The translations under genes were made by a program, and so were the position numbers. The notes under the pieces were generated by a model, which did no database searches, was not told where the DNA came from, and saw only the letters and a program-made list of their open reading frames with translations. A DNA stretch of 64,000 bases from Bacteroides acidifaciens (GTDB lineage: Bacteria; Bacteroidota; Bacteroidia; Bacteroidales; Bacteroidaceae), in the NCBI RefSeq assembly GCF_903181435.1, contig NZ_CAEUHO010000005.1:186001-250000 (forward strand), given 5' to 3'. Below are positions 18,704-28,146 of the stretch, one piece after another; the first letter of the stretch is position 1, and each line of letters opens with the position of its first letter.

Positions 18704-21316
18704 ATGAAACACTACATCAAATACCCGTTGTTAGCATTATTATTGTTCTTATTTCCTTTCTCGGTTGCAAGGGGACAGGCATATCCTTATAAGAATGCCT
18801 CTCTGCCCACTGGCGAAAGAGTGGAAGACCTGTTGCGCCGGATGACGCTCGAAGAGAAAATAGCCCAAATCCGCCATATACATTCTTGGAATATATTCGA
18901 CGGACAGACGTTGGACGAAAAGAAGCTCTCCGCCTTTGCTGGGAATATCGGCTGGGGATTTGTAGAAGGTTTCCCGTTGACAGGGGAGAATTGCAGCAAG
19001 AATATGCGGCTCATACAGAAGTATATGATAGAGCACACCCGGCTGGGAATTCCTGTATTTACCGTAGCGGAGTCCCTGCATGGTTCCGCCCACGAAGGTT
19101 CCACTATATATCCTCAGAATATAGCGTTGGGAAGTACCTTCAACCCGACGCTGGCTTATCAGAAGGCAGCCTCTACATCGCGTGACCTTCATGCGCAGGG
19201 GATGCGTCAGGTATTGGCTCCCTGCATTGATGTAGTCCGCGATTTGCGTTGGGGACGGGTGGAAGAATCCTATGGGGAAGACCCTTTCCTTTGCGGGGTA
19301 TTCGCTTGTGCGGAGACAAGCGGTTATTTGGATAATGGCATTTCTCCGATGCTGAAGCATTTCGGCCCTCATGGCAATCCGTTGGGCGGGCTGAACCTCG
19401 CGTCCGTAGAATGTGGGGTGAGAGACTTGCACGATGTATATCTGAAACCGTTTGAAATGGTAGTTACCCGGTTGCCTGTCATGGCTGTGATGTCCACTTA
19501 CAACTCCTGGAACCGTGTCCCCAACTCCGCTTCTCGCTATCTGCTGACCGATATTCTGCGGAAGCAATGGGGCTTTAAGGGATATGTCTATTCCGACTGG
19601 GGCGCGATTGAGATGTTGCAGAACTTTCATCATACAGCCGACAGTCCGGCAGAGTGCGCTGTGCAGTCCATCAGTGCGGGACTGGACGTAGAGGCTTCCA
19701 GCGAATGTTATCCCTATCTGAAAGAACTGGTTGAAAAGGGGCAGATGGATATAAAGGTGATTGATGAGGCAGTACGCCGGGTGCTTACTGCCAAGTTTGC
19801 GGCAGGCTTGTTTGAAGACCCGTATGGAGAGAAGTTCGGCAAACAGGAAATGCATGATGCGGAAAGCGTCGCCTTGTCCCGTAAGATAGCGGATGAGTCT
19901 ACCGTATTGCTGAAAAACGAAAACGGATTATTGCCGTTGAATCTCGACCGGATTCGTTCGATTGCAGTCATCGGGCCGAATGCCGCACAGGTGCAGTTCG
20001 GTGATTACACATGGAGCCGGGACAATAAGGATGGCGTCACCCCGTTGGAAGGGATAAAGCGGCTGGTGGGCGACAAGGCTACCGTCCGTTATGCCCGTGG
20101 ATGCAGTATGATGTCCAAAGATACTTCGGCTATTTCCGAAGCGGTGGAGATTGCTTCTCGAAGTGATGTAGCCCTGCTCTTCTGCGGCAGTTCCAGTGCA
20201 TCGTTGGCGCGTGATTATAACCAGGTGAACTGTGGAGAAGGCTTTGACCTGCACGACCTTCAACTGACGGGAGCGCAGAGCGAGCTTATCCGTGCGGTCT
20301 ACGAAACAGGAAAACCGGTAGTGTTGGTACTTGTAGCCGGCAAACCCTTTTGTATCCCCTGGGAAAAAGAACATATTCCAGCCATTCTTGCACAATGGTA
20401 TGCAGGAGAACAGGCGGGCAACTCCATAGCCGATATTCTTTTCGGGAAAGTGAATCCGTCGGGAAAACTGGTTTTCTCCTTTCCCCAGAGCGTAGGGCAT
20501 CTGCCGGCTTATTACAACCATTTGCCTTCCGACAAAGGCTTTTATAAGAAGCCGGGCAGTTATGAAGCCCCCGGCAGGGATTATGTCTTTTCGTCTCCCG
20601 CATCTTTGTGGACGTTCGGACATGGATTGAGTTATACCACTTTTGCTTTGGAGAAGATGACGGCCGCTTTGGAACATGATTCCATCCGCGTAAAGGCACA
20701 AATCCGGAATACAGGAAAAAGAACAGGGAAAGAAGTTATTCAACTTTATGTGCGCGACCAAGTAAGTTCGGTTGTGACCCCCATAAAACAACTGCGCGCA
20801 TTTATGAAAGTTGAATTGCAACCGGGAGAGACTAGGGAAGTCGTTCTCAGCTTCCCGGTTGCCGAACTTTCCCTTACCTTGGAAGACGGTAGGAGACTGA
20901 TAGAACCCGGTGCGTTTGAACTGCAATTGGGAACCGCTTCCGACCGCATCTTGCTAAAGCAGACTATTCATATCGGAGCGAACGGACAGCTTGTTGGAGT
21001 AGACGGACAACCCGTTTCCGTCGCGGACAATCTTCCGGCATCTTCCATAACCAAATCCGCGTCAGCCGGAAAAGAGATAACCGTAAGCGGCACTGTCAGA
21101 GATGTGCAGGCTACATTGATAGACGGTGTTTCCATTCATTCAAAAACTTCCGGACGTGAATTGGGACGAACCGATTCAAAAGGGAGATACAAGGTACGTG
21201 TATCCGCAAGCGACATTCTGGTCTTTGAAAAGAAAGGATACCTGAAACTGGAAGTACCCGTGAATAACCATACTTCCCTGAACGTGAAAATGACTTATGG
21301 TGAGAATAATATGTAA
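18704..21316 (+). CDS. GH3 beta-glycosidase with C-terminal carboxypeptidase-regulatory-like domain
   Basis: An 870-residue secreted exo-beta-glycosidase. It has a signal peptide ending near VARGQA, a GH3 N-terminal barrel (~30-370) with KHFGPHGNPLGG and the nucleophile motif VYSDWG (Asp298), a GH3 C-terminal domain (~400-620, ESTVLLKNENGLLPL), and a fibronectin-III-like domain (~660-730). It ends with a ~75-residue beta-sandwich (SGTVRDVQATLIDGVSI to LNVKM) of the CarboxypepD_reg type, uncommon on GH3 enzymes. Substrate is probably beta-glucosyl or beta-xylosyl, unresolved. The 82-bp gap upstream separates it from the PUL, so cotranscription is uncertain. Confidence 0.85.
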   Translation: MKHYIKYPLLALLLFLFPFSVARGQAYPYKNASLPTGERVEDLLRRMTLEEKIAQIRHIHSWNIFDGQTLDEKKLSAFAGNIGWGFVEGFPLTGENCSKNMRLIQKYMIEHTRLGIPVFTVAESLHGSAHEGSTIYPQNIALGSTFNPTLAYQKAASTSRDLHAQGMRQVLAPCIDVVRDLRWGRVEESYGEDPFLCGVFACAETSGYLDNGISPMLKHFGPHGNPLGGLNLASVECGVRDLHDVYLKPFEMVVTRLPVMAVMSTYNSWNRVPNSASRYLLTDILRKQWGFKGYVYSDWGAIEMLQNFHHTADSPAECAVQSISAGLDVEASSECYPYLKELVEKGQMDIKVIDEAVRRVLTAKFAAGLFEDPYGEKFGKQEMHDAESVALSRKIADESTVLLKNENGLLPLNLDRIRSIAVIGPNAAQVQFGDYTWSRDNKDGVTPLEGIKRLVGDKATVRYARGCSMMSKDTSAISEAVEIASRSDVALLFCGSSSASLARDYNQVNCGEGFDLHDLQLTGAQSELIRAVYETGKPVVLVLVAGKPFCIPWEKEHIPAILAQWYAGEQAGNSIADILFGKVNPSGKLVFSFPQSVGHLPAYYNHLPSDKGFYKKPGSYEAPGRDYVFSSPASLWTFGHGLSYTTFALEKMTAALEHDSIRVKAQIRNTGKRTGKEVIQLYVRDQVSSVVTPIKQLRAFMKVELQPGETREVVLSFPVAELSLTLEDGRRLIEPGAFELQLGTASDRILLKQTIHIGANGQLVGVDGQPVSVADNLPASSITKSASAGKEITVSGTVRDVQATLIDGVSIHSKTSGRELGRTDSKGRYKVRVSASDILVFEKKGYLKLEVPVNNHTSLNVKMTYGENNM

Positions 21317-21328
21317 TATCGAATAAAG

Positions 21329-21616
21329 ATGAGAAAACTTTTATTAAATAGCTGCTTAGTGGCGGTACTTTGCGTGTTGTCATTAGAAGTGTCCGCAATG
21401 AATAGATCTGACAGCTTTCATGCTATCCTGTCGGATAAACGGGGGCTTATCAGTGAAGCGGATGCCGTCCGGTTGAAAGAATTTGCCGATTATAGAAAGC
21501 TGGTATTTGCTTCGGACAAGATAAAACACGGAATGGGCCTATGGTGTGCCGTTCCACAAAACAACTGGATTTATTGCACAGAAACCTTCTTAATCTTTTA
21601 TTTCAATCATTTTTAA
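21329..21616 (+). pseudogene. Truncated secreted-protein ORF (N-terminal remnant)
   Basis: A 95-residue reading frame begins with a good signal peptide (MRKLLLNSCLVAVLCVLSLEVSA). A well-formed soluble segment follows (GLISEADAVRLKEFADYRKLV, GLWCAVPQNNW), and then a hydrophobic tail (TFLIFYFNHF) that looks like read-through of non-coding DNA. It lies 12 bp after the GH3 stop. I read it as the first ~80 codons of a larger exported, perhaps glycosidase, gene whose remainder was deleted. A genuine small secreted protein is the alternative. I do not recognise the family. Confidence 0.5.
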
Positions 21617-21629
21617 ACAGGAACTAAAT

Positions 21630-23702
21630 ATGAGAAATATCATGAAACATCTTTTGTACACTGCATCATCTTTGATATTAATTGCATTAGGTAGTTGCAG
21701 TCATTCTAAAAACATAATTTTCAGAGCCGATACTCAAACAGGGGCGTTGAACGGACTTTATATGGCAAATGATACCTCAATAAACTGGATCCTTTGTGCT
21801 GATGGGACTCAATATGAATGGGTGGACTCTCGATGCGGATGGGGATTGGGGCATTTCTGGATAAATGGTACCAAATATTTTTGGAGTACTCCGAAGGAAA
21901 AAGATAGTACGGCTAATCGGATGACTGTGAAATATCAAGTAGAGAACATTGAAATAACCGTAGTCCGAACATGGAACGAAGACGGGAATTTAGTCGAATC
22001 TTATGAATTTGCCAATACAGGAAAGGAAAATGCAAGCTTGCAGGAGATAGCTATCAATACACCTTTTAATGATAATTATCCGGATGCCAGAACTTGTTAT
22101 AACGCTCGTTGCAATGCTCATATATGGACAGGTGGAAATGATGCATATGTCTATTGCACACGGATGAGTGGAGCACCGGGTGGACTAGGCCTGATTTTGC
22201 AGAAAGGAGCTGTTGAAGGCTATGAAATAAGCGAACGGTCAGAGAAAACCGGCGGTTCCAACTTTCGCGGTGTTTTTCAGCTTAATCCGGAAAACAAGAT
22301 TCTGAAACCAGGAGAATGCTATACTATACAATGGCTGCTTCTGTCTGCTGATAATTGGAATGATTTTCAGACAAAAGCTATTGGAAATGGTCTGATTATA
22401 GCTACAGCAAATCGCTATGTAGTCGAAGAAGGTGAAGAAGTGACTGTTTCATTTAAAAGTAATTTCCCTTCATTGAAAGGTAAACTGTTGCTTAATAACA
22501 AAGAAGTGGCAGAAGTGAATGGTGACAATATAAATTACACTACCACGTTAAATGCCCCCGGAGAGCAGATTTTTACATTGTCGTATGATGATGGGAAAAA
22601 GACTTCGGTAGAATGTCTTACTGTTAGCAATTTTGATAGTTTAATAAACCGTCGTTGTCGCTTTATTGCTGAACATCAGCAATTCATTAAGTCGGGTGAT
22701 CCTAGAAACGGTGCTTTCATTGTTTATGATAATGATACCGAGTCTCTTTATATCAATGGAGAGAGTGGTCAGGAGCGAGCTGATTGTGATGAGGCGAGAG
22801 AAAGAGTGGCTATGGGGATTCTTCTAGCTTTGCAGTATCAATACACTTCCGACAAAAAAGTGAAGGATGCTTTGAATAGCTATGTATCATTTGTTCGCCG
22901 TATTCAAAGAGCGGATTATACCACTAATTCTACCGTGGACTTCCAAAGCTATAATCGTGGATACAACTATCCGTGGGTTGCCGATTTTTGGTTTACCATG
23001 TTTCGTGCGACGGGTGACAGACAGTATCTGAAAGATGGATATGGTACATTGCGCGCATTAGTCCGTTATTTTAATCATGATTTTTATTGTATTGGTGTCC
23101 CCACTTACGGATATACTCTTCTGAAAGATAATAATTTTACAGCCGAAGCAGACACCTTACTGAATGATTTTAAATTGATGGCGGATGTATTCTATGAGAA
23201 TGGTCCCAATTATCCGACTTTCGAAGTAAATTATGAGCAGAGTATTGTAGGACCATCCATTATACATTTGCTGAATGTATATATGCTCACTGGGAATAAA
23301 AGATATCTGAAAGGAGCCGAAAGTCAACTTCCTTTATTAGAATCATTTGGAGGAAAACAGCCTAGTTTCCACCTTAATGATATCGCTATCCGTCATTGGG
23401 ATGGTTATTGGTTTGGGAAAGATCAGATTTGGGGAGATACTTTCCCTCATTATTGGAGTACCTTGTCAGGCATTGCTTTTCGTCTTTATGCAAAAGCCAC
23501 AGGAAAACAGGAATATGCAGAGCGGGCTTTAAATATTTTCCGAAATAATTTCTGCCTGTTTTCCGAAGATGGAAGAGGAAGTTGTGCTTTTATTTATCCG
23601 AATAAAGTAAACGGGCAAAAAGCCCACTTTTATGATCCGTTTGCCAATGACCAAGATTGGGCAATGGTGCATTGGTTAAAGTATGGACCGAATTTTGAGT
23701 AA
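21630..23702 (+). CDS. Six-hairpin glycosidase-like surface lipoprotein
   Basis: A 690-residue lipoprotein (lipobox LIALGSC). The N-terminal ~300 residues are beta-rich (GWGLGHFWINGTKYFW, ENIEITVVRTWNEDG). Residues ~330-690 are helical with toroid-like motifs (ERVAMGILLALQYQY, YNYPWVADFWFTMFRATGDRQYLKDGY, QDWAMVHWLKYGPNF). The helical half resembles that of the GH43-like protein encoded at 15292-18621. A hydrolase or lyase on a gut polysaccharide is likely, but no catalytic residue can be named with confidence. The start at 21630 is preceded by AGGAAC. A second ATG at 21642 is equally plausible. Confidence 0.6.
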   Translation: MRNIMKHLLYTASSLILIALGSCSHSKNIIFRADTQTGALNGLYMANDTSINWILCADGTQYEWVDSRCGWGLGHFWINGTKYFWSTPKEKDSTANRMTVKYQVENIEITVVRTWNEDGNLVESYEFANTGKENASLQEIAINTPFNDNYPDARTCYNARCNAHIWTGGNDAYVYCTRMSGAPGGLGLILQKGAVEGYEISERSEKTGGSNFRGVFQLNPENKILKPGECYTIQWLLLSADNWNDFQTKAIGNGLIIATANRYVVEEGEEVTVSFKSNFPSLKGKLLLNNKEVAEVNGDNINYTTTLNAPGEQIFTLSYDDGKKTSVECLTVSNFDSLINRRCRFIAEHQQFIKSGDPRNGAFIVYDNDTESLYINGESGQERADCDEARERVAMGILLALQYQYTSDKKVKDALNSYVSFVRRIQRADYTTNSTVDFQSYNRGYNYPWVADFWFTMFRATGDRQYLKDGYGTLRALVRYFNHDFYCIGVPTYGYTLLKDNNFTAEADTLLNDFKLMADVFYENGPNYPTFEVNYEQSIVGPSIIHLLNVYMLTGNKRYLKGAESQLPLLESFGGKQPSFHLNDIAIRHWDGYWFGKDQIWGDTFPHYWSTLSGIAFRLYAKATGKQEYAERALNIFRNNFCLFSEDGRGSCAFIYPNKVNGQKAHFYDPFANDQDWAMVHWLKYGPNFE

Positions 23703-23752
23703 TACAGATAACAATATAACGTCAGTTCGATAGAAGTTTGAGTTGCTCAATT

Positions 23753-23775
23753 CCCCTCTTTTTTGAAAAGAGGGG
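23753..23775. terminator. Bidirectional hairpin between convergent genes
   Basis: A perfect 10-bp stem, CCCCTCTTTT (23753-23762) with AAAAGAGGGG (23766-23775), and a 3-nt loop. It lies between the six-hairpin gene (plus) and the HU-like gene (minus), so it can end transcripts from both sides. Confidence 0.7.
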
Positions 23776-23837
23776 AAACCATGGTGTCTAATATCTTGTA
23801 GCATATGAATATGGCATTTTATAAATATCCCTTTTTC

Positions 23838-24437
23838 TCATATTTTCAAATATACCACTGTCTTGCCACCGCCATATTTCCGGATAATTCCCTCTTCCTG
23901 ATACTCTTTGAGTAATTCGATAGCCTTGTTCCGGCTGATTCCTGTTAATCTCATGAAATCGGAGCGGGTGATGCAACCTTGTTCGTTTATATGTTGTATC
24001 AATCGTGTACGGCATTCATTTTCGGTAAGATTATTATTAGACCGATAAGGTGATTCCATACGTTCCAGTTGTAAAGGCTCCAGACTTTCGCGGAACTTTT
24101 TGTTGATACGTAAGTTTACCTTATTTAAATGGATAGAAGGAGAACGGATTTCCTTTTTCTCCATTACCGGACGTTCACATTTCAGTGATAAGGAGAAATG
24201 TCCTAGTTCACCAACTTCTACTGTCCAACCTTGGGAGAGCCAATGTTGCAGTTCATTCGTGACTGCTTGCAGACAGCCTTCTATGGTTGCCTCGCTGAAC
24301 CCGTTTGCTTTTGATACCATTTCGACAAACTTCTTGGCGTCGATGGTTCCTGAGGGAATGACCCGCGCGTAAAGTGGTTGCTGTTCATCGTGTTTTTGCG
24401 GATTTCCGCTTGTGTATAAATCGTAATAGACGCTCAT
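23838..24437 (-). CDS. HU-like DNA-binding protein with C-terminal winged helix
   Basis: A 199-residue protein starting MSVYYDLYTSGNP, the usual start for this Bacteroidales HU-like family. An in-frame ATG at 24485 would add 16 residues. The HU-like domain (~1-125) shows PLYARVIPSGTIDAKKFVEMV, TNELQHWLSQGWTVEVGELG and SLKCERPVMEKKEIRSPSIHL. The C-terminal ~55 residues (TRSDFMRLTGISRNKAIELLKEY, EEGIIRKYGGGKTVVYL) read as a winged helix-turn-helix, which is not part of simple HU. It lies just downstream of the 22-bp repeat array at 24499-24586 and could bind it. That link is inference from position. Confidence 0.8.
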   Translation of the reverse strand: MSVYYDLYTSGNPQKHDEQQPLYARVIPSGTIDAKKFVEMVSKANGFSEATIEGCLQAVTNELQHWLSQGWTVEVGELGHFSLSLKCERPVMEKKEIRSPSIHLNKVNLRINKKFRESLEPLQLERMESPYRSNNNLTENECRTRLIQHINEQGCITRSDFMRLTGISRNKAIELLKEYQEEGIIRKYGGGKTVVYLKI

Positions 24438-24498
24438 AGCTACATTTGTTCTTTTTTGTTCTATAAATAATTCTTCTTTCTTCATAGACGAATTCGTC

Positions 24499-24586
24499 CG
24501 CCTATAGTCATACGAAAATTCGCCTATAGGTAATCTTGCGTTTGCCTATAGGCGGACGAAAGGTCGCCTATAGCCGGACGGATTAG
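24499..24586. repeat. Array 1: four direct repeats with exact 22-bp period
   Basis: The core CCTATAG starts at 24501, 24523, 24545 and 24567, every 22 bp without exception. The flanking bases also partly agree (CG before the core, and a CGGACG or related block 2-8 bp after it in three units). Each core contains the palindrome CTATAG. CGTCCGCCTATAG (24495-24507) is the exact reverse complement of 24546-24558, so the array can also fold. It sits between the 3' end of AAA-ATPase copy 1 and the start of the HU-like gene. The period puts all units on one helical face, as in iterons or operator arrays. Confidence 0.9.
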
Positions 24587-24651
24587 TTTATGCACTCAAA
24601 GTTATTACTTTTTTCGGAGAAAGAAACTGATTGGTGCATCAAACAAGAATA

Positions 24652-26211
24652 TTATTCTTCAATCTTCCAGTCGCCTATGGTTCTTGTAGCACTGTCAAAG
24701 TTGACACCGATTTTAATTACTTTCAAACTCCCAGCCTGATAAGGAATGGCATACCCCTTACTGTTAATCTGTGCCAACGCCTCTTCTGGTGTCCCGTCCA
24801 CCTTGAATTCAAAGACGTAAATGGCATCTTGCATCTTGACGACTGCATCGGCTCTACCGATAGCTGTGTCTACTTCCACATCTATATATTGCCCCATCAA
24901 GCGGAAAAACAGATAGAAGATAGTCTGATAATGTTTCTCTTCTTTATTGTTTAGTTTGTTAGGGATGGAAGCGAAGAAAGATTTCATCCTTTCCAGGCAT
25001 TCGTTCAATTTCCCGGCACGTAAGTCTTTGATAAACGATATGACATAGAATGTATTTTCGCGTGCAGGCAAATGTACATAGGCAGGCATGAGAGATTCGA
25101 TAAACCCTTTCCTTACCTCTTTGTTGGGATATCCCAATGTATAGGCTTGAAAATTCGGGTCGTAACCTTTTATGGTGAGATAACCGCTCTGGTAGAGCAC
25201 CGGAAGCGGGTCGGTAATTCTATTACTGGGGGCGTCAAACTGTTCCGCTGTGGCAGTAGTGGCATCCAAATCGCGTATATCAAAGTCGCTTTCTTGCAGA
25301 AGGTCTATCAGGAATGTAGGGGTTCCGGTTGAGAACCAGAAATTCGCATATTTCTTTTGTGCAAATGCATTGATTAAACTAAAGGGGTTGTAAATATCTT
25401 CACTATTTTCACTAAAATGATAACCGTCATATTGTTGTTTTAAATGCGCGCAGGCTTCTTCATATGTTTCGCTGTTAGCCTGTGCTATCTGTTCGATATC
25501 AATTTGCATTTGAGAACGCAATTCTTCTTCTGTGATGCCGCAAATCGCACTATATTCATCCCACATACTGATATTTTGCAGATTATTCAGTTCGCTGAAA
25601 ATACTCATCTGGCTGAATTTACTGATACCTGTTAAGAATAGGAAGCGTAAATATTGCCCTTGACTTTTGAGAGGGCTGAAAAAGTCCCGCATAATATTCC
25701 GGATTTCCGATTGAACTTCTTCGTTATTGTTGCTGTCCAGCATCGGTGAATCGTATTCGTCAATCAATATCACAACCCGCTTTCCTGTCTGTTCATAAGC
25801 ACGGCGGATGACGCCACCGAAGCGAAGACTGAATGTTCCTTCATCTTCAGATTTTCCATATACCTTTTCCCAAAGAGCCAATTGATAATGAAGATATGCA
25901 CATAAACTGCTGGCAACTACATATTTGCTTATACTGAAATCTATATGCAACACCGGATACACTGTCCATTCCTTTTCCAGAGTTTCCATTGCCAGCCCGG
26001 TGAACAATTCTTTCTTTCCCTGAAAATATGCCTCGAGTGTGGATACCAACAGACTTTTTCCAAAACGTCGGGGGCGGCTCAGAAAATAAGTTGTATTGGT
26101 ATTCGCCAATTTATAAACTAAGGGCGTTTTATCTACATATACGTAATTGTCAGTACGCAATTGTTCGAAATTTTGTATTCCTATCGGGTATCTTCTGAAA
26201 TTCATTTCCAT
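24652..26211 (-). CDS. AAA-ATPase / PD-(D/E)XK nuclease-fold protein, copy 1
   Basis: A 519-residue protein of the AAA-ATPase_like plus PD-(D/E)XK (DUF1703) family, highly multiplied in Bacteroidales and of unsettled function. I start it at 26211 (MEMNFRRYPIGIQNFEQL), the usual family start. Walker A is RPRRFGKS (Lys52) and Walker B is VVILIDEYD (Asp151-Glu152). The nuclease-fold motif is near the C-terminus: GRADAVV then VFEFKVDG (E-x-K). A near-identical copy lies at 28752-30308. The chief difference is residues ~98-127. A 22-bp repeat array lies 66 bp past the stop. Confidence 0.88.
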   Translation of the reverse strand: MEMNFRRYPIGIQNFEQLRTDNYVYVDKTPLVYKLANTNTTYFLSRPRRFGKSLLVSTLEAYFQGKKELFTGLAMETLEKEWTVYPVLHIDFSISKYVVASSLCAYLHYQLALWEKVYGKSEDEGTFSLRFGGVIRRAYEQTGKRVVILIDEYDSPMLDSNNNEEVQSEIRNIMRDFFSPLKSQGQYLRFLFLTGISKFSQMSIFSELNNLQNISMWDEYSAICGITEEELRSQMQIDIEQIAQANSETYEEACAHLKQQYDGYHFSENSEDIYNPFSLINAFAQKKYANFWFSTGTPTFLIDLLQESDFDIRDLDATTATAEQFDAPSNRITDPLPVLYQSGYLTIKGYDPNFQAYTLGYPNKEVRKGFIESLMPAYVHLPARENTFYVISFIKDLRAGKLNECLERMKSFFASIPNKLNNKEEKHYQTIFYLFFRLMGQYIDVEVDTAIGRADAVVKMQDAIYVFEFKVDGTPEEALAQINSKGYAIPYQAGSLKVIKIGVNFDSATRTIGDWKIEE

Positions 26212-26243
26212 GATATACGGCTGTTTTGTAAATGAAATATAGA

Positions 26244-26251
26244 CAAAGATA
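26244..26251 (-). promoter_or_regulatory. -7 box of AAA-ATPase copy 1
   Basis: TATCTTTG on the minus strand matches TAnnTTTG. The same box lies at the same distance from the start codon in copy 2. No convincing TTTG -33 element is seen. Confidence 0.5.
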
Positions 26252-26544
26252 AGCATTAAATGAGAATATGAATATATCAGCCTGTATTTTCTTTTACATG
26301 GAATGGATTTATTCAGAAGTTCCTTTCCCGATTCCTTGTTCTTTGCTTTATAATATACCTCAAAAATAGCCGGGCATAGGATTGGAAAAGTAACTCCAAG
26401 AATCATTACCTCGGCAGTGCAAAAGTGAATAAAAGGATGAACCGTTGAAAATTCCTATCTTTTTCAGATAAAACTCTTATTTCTATCAAAAAAGTAATAA
26501 TTTTGGCATGGATTTGTGGGTAGCCTAAATTACAATAGATAGAA

Positions 26545-27348
26545 ATGTTAGATTTGAAACAACTTACAGCCGAAGTATGCCGCATTGCAACTGACGCCGG
26601 ACATTTTTTGAGAGAAGAACGGAAGAACTTCCGCCGTGAACGTGTTGAAGAGAAGCATGCGCATGATTACGTGTCTTATGTAGACAAAGAATCCGAAGTG
26701 CGAGTGGTGAAGGCTCTTTCTGCCTTGCTTCCCGAAGCGGGATTTATAACTGAAGAAGGCTCTGCCACCTATCGGGATGAACCGTATTGCTGGGTGATTG
26801 ACCCGTTGGATGGAACCACGAACTATATCCACGATGAGGCTCCCTACTGTGTATGTATTGCTTTGCGTAACCGCACCGAACTTCTTTTGGGTGTCGTTTA
26901 TGAAGTTTGCCGGGATGAATGTTTTTATGCCTGGAAAGGTGGGAAAGCCTTTATGAATGGTGAACAAATTCATGTCTCTGCTATTCAGGATGCAAAAGAT
27001 GCGTTCGTTATCACGGAATTGCCTTATAATCATCTGCAATATAAACAGACAGCTCTCCATCTGATAGATAAGTTGTATGGAGTGGTGGGCGGTATCCGTA
27101 TGAATGGTTCAGCCGCTGCCGCAATCTGCTATGTAGCTATCGGACGTTTTGATGCCTGGGCGGAAGCCTTTCTAGGTAAATGGGATTATTCCGCGGCAGC
27201 TTTGATTGTGCAGGAAGCGGGCGGACGCGTAACCAATTTCTATGGTGAAGAGCATTTTATTGAAGGGCACCATATCATAGCTACGAACGGACACCTGCAT
27301 CCTTTATTTCAGAAACTTTTGGCGGAAGTTCCCCCATTAGATATGTAG
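26545..27348 (+). CDS. Inositol-monophosphatase family phosphatase
   Basis: A 267-residue Mg-dependent, Li-sensitive phosphatase fold. Metal-binding motifs are FITEEGS, WVIDPLDGTTNYIH and GKWDYSAAALIVQEAGG. Family members act on inositol-1-phosphate or on 3'(2'),5'-bisphosphate nucleotides, and the length suits both. Cytoplasmic, no signal peptide. It starts a plus-strand run with the ComF-like and DUF6078-like genes, lying between the two AAA-ATPase copies. The exact substrate cannot be decided from sequence. Confidence 0.87.
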   Translation: MLDLKQLTAEVCRIATDAGHFLREERKNFRRERVEEKHAHDYVSYVDKESEVRVVKALSALLPEAGFITEEGSATYRDEPYCWVIDPLDGTTNYIHDEAPYCVCIALRNRTELLLGVVYEVCRDECFYAWKGGKAFMNGEQIHVSAIQDAKDAFVITELPYNHLQYKQTALHLIDKLYGVVGGIRMNGSAAAAICYVAIGRFDAWAEAFLGKWDYSAAALIVQEAGGRVTNFYGEEHFIEGHHIIATNGHLHPLFQKLLAEVPPLDM

Positions 27349-27383
27349 AAAAAATATCTCCTTATTAATTCCTTACTGTTATT

Positions 27384-28091
27384 ATGAAACACACACTCCT
27401 TATAAAAGACTGGCTTGGTTCATTCTTATCCTTATTCTTTCCCCATTGCTGCATAGTTTGTGGCAGACCGTTGGCGAAAGGTGAAGAATGTCTTTGCACA
27501 ATGTGCAATATCAATCTCCCACGCACAGATTACCATCTTCGAAAAGACAATCCCGTAGAGAAACAGTTTTGGGGAAAAATTCCCTTGGAACGAGCCACTT
27601 CTTTCTTCTTTTACCGGAAAGGAAGTGACTTCCGGCAAATTCTACACCAACTCAAATACGGCGGACAAAAAGGCATCGGGGCAATCATGGGGCGTTATAT
27701 GGCAGCCGAATTGCTGGAGTCCGGTTTCTTTGAAGGGGTGGATGTAATACTTCCCGTGCCGTTGCACAAAAAGAAACAGCAGATTCGTGGTTATAATCAA
27801 AGCGAATGGATAGCCCGGGGGATTTCCGCTGTGACAGGAATTTCTATAGACACGGAATCTGTAGTGCGCCGAAAGAATACGGAGACACAGACACGTAAGT
27901 CCTCTCTGGAGCGTTGGGAGAATGTGGAAGGAATCTTTGAGTTGTATCATGCGGAATCTCTGACCGGAAAGCATGTTCTGATTGTAGATGATGTGTTGAC
28001 TACCGGGGCCACTACCGTGGAATGTGCGTCTTGTCTGACTGCTATAGAAGGAATACGGATTAGCGTGCTGACGTTGGCGATGGCGGAATAA
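27384..28091 (+). CDS. ComF-like phosphoribosyltransferase-fold protein
   Basis: A 235-residue protein with an N-terminal zinc-ribbon-like set of cysteines (CCIVCGRPL, CLCTMC) and a C-terminal type I PRTase domain (VILPVPLHKKKQQIRGYNQSEWIARG; PRPP-loop-like VLIVDDVLTTGATTVE). ComF proteins take part in DNA uptake or in recombination of incoming single strands. It lies 35 bp after the phosphatase gene. The role in Bacteroides is inferred from the family. Confidence 0.88.
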   Translation: MKHTLLIKDWLGSFLSLFFPHCCIVCGRPLAKGEECLCTMCNINLPRTDYHLRKDNPVEKQFWGKIPLERATSFFFYRKGSDFRQILHQLKYGGQKGIGAIMGRYMAAELLESGFFEGVDVILPVPLHKKKQQIRGYNQSEWIARGISAVTGISIDTESVVRRKNTETQTRKSSLERWENVEGIFELYHAESLTGKHVLIVDDVLTTGATTVECASCLTAIEGIRISVLTLAMAE

Positions 28092-28146
28092 TCTTGCCAA
28101 GTATAGATAAGATAGTATCTAAATAGGTTTAAAAAACAATGTATTT

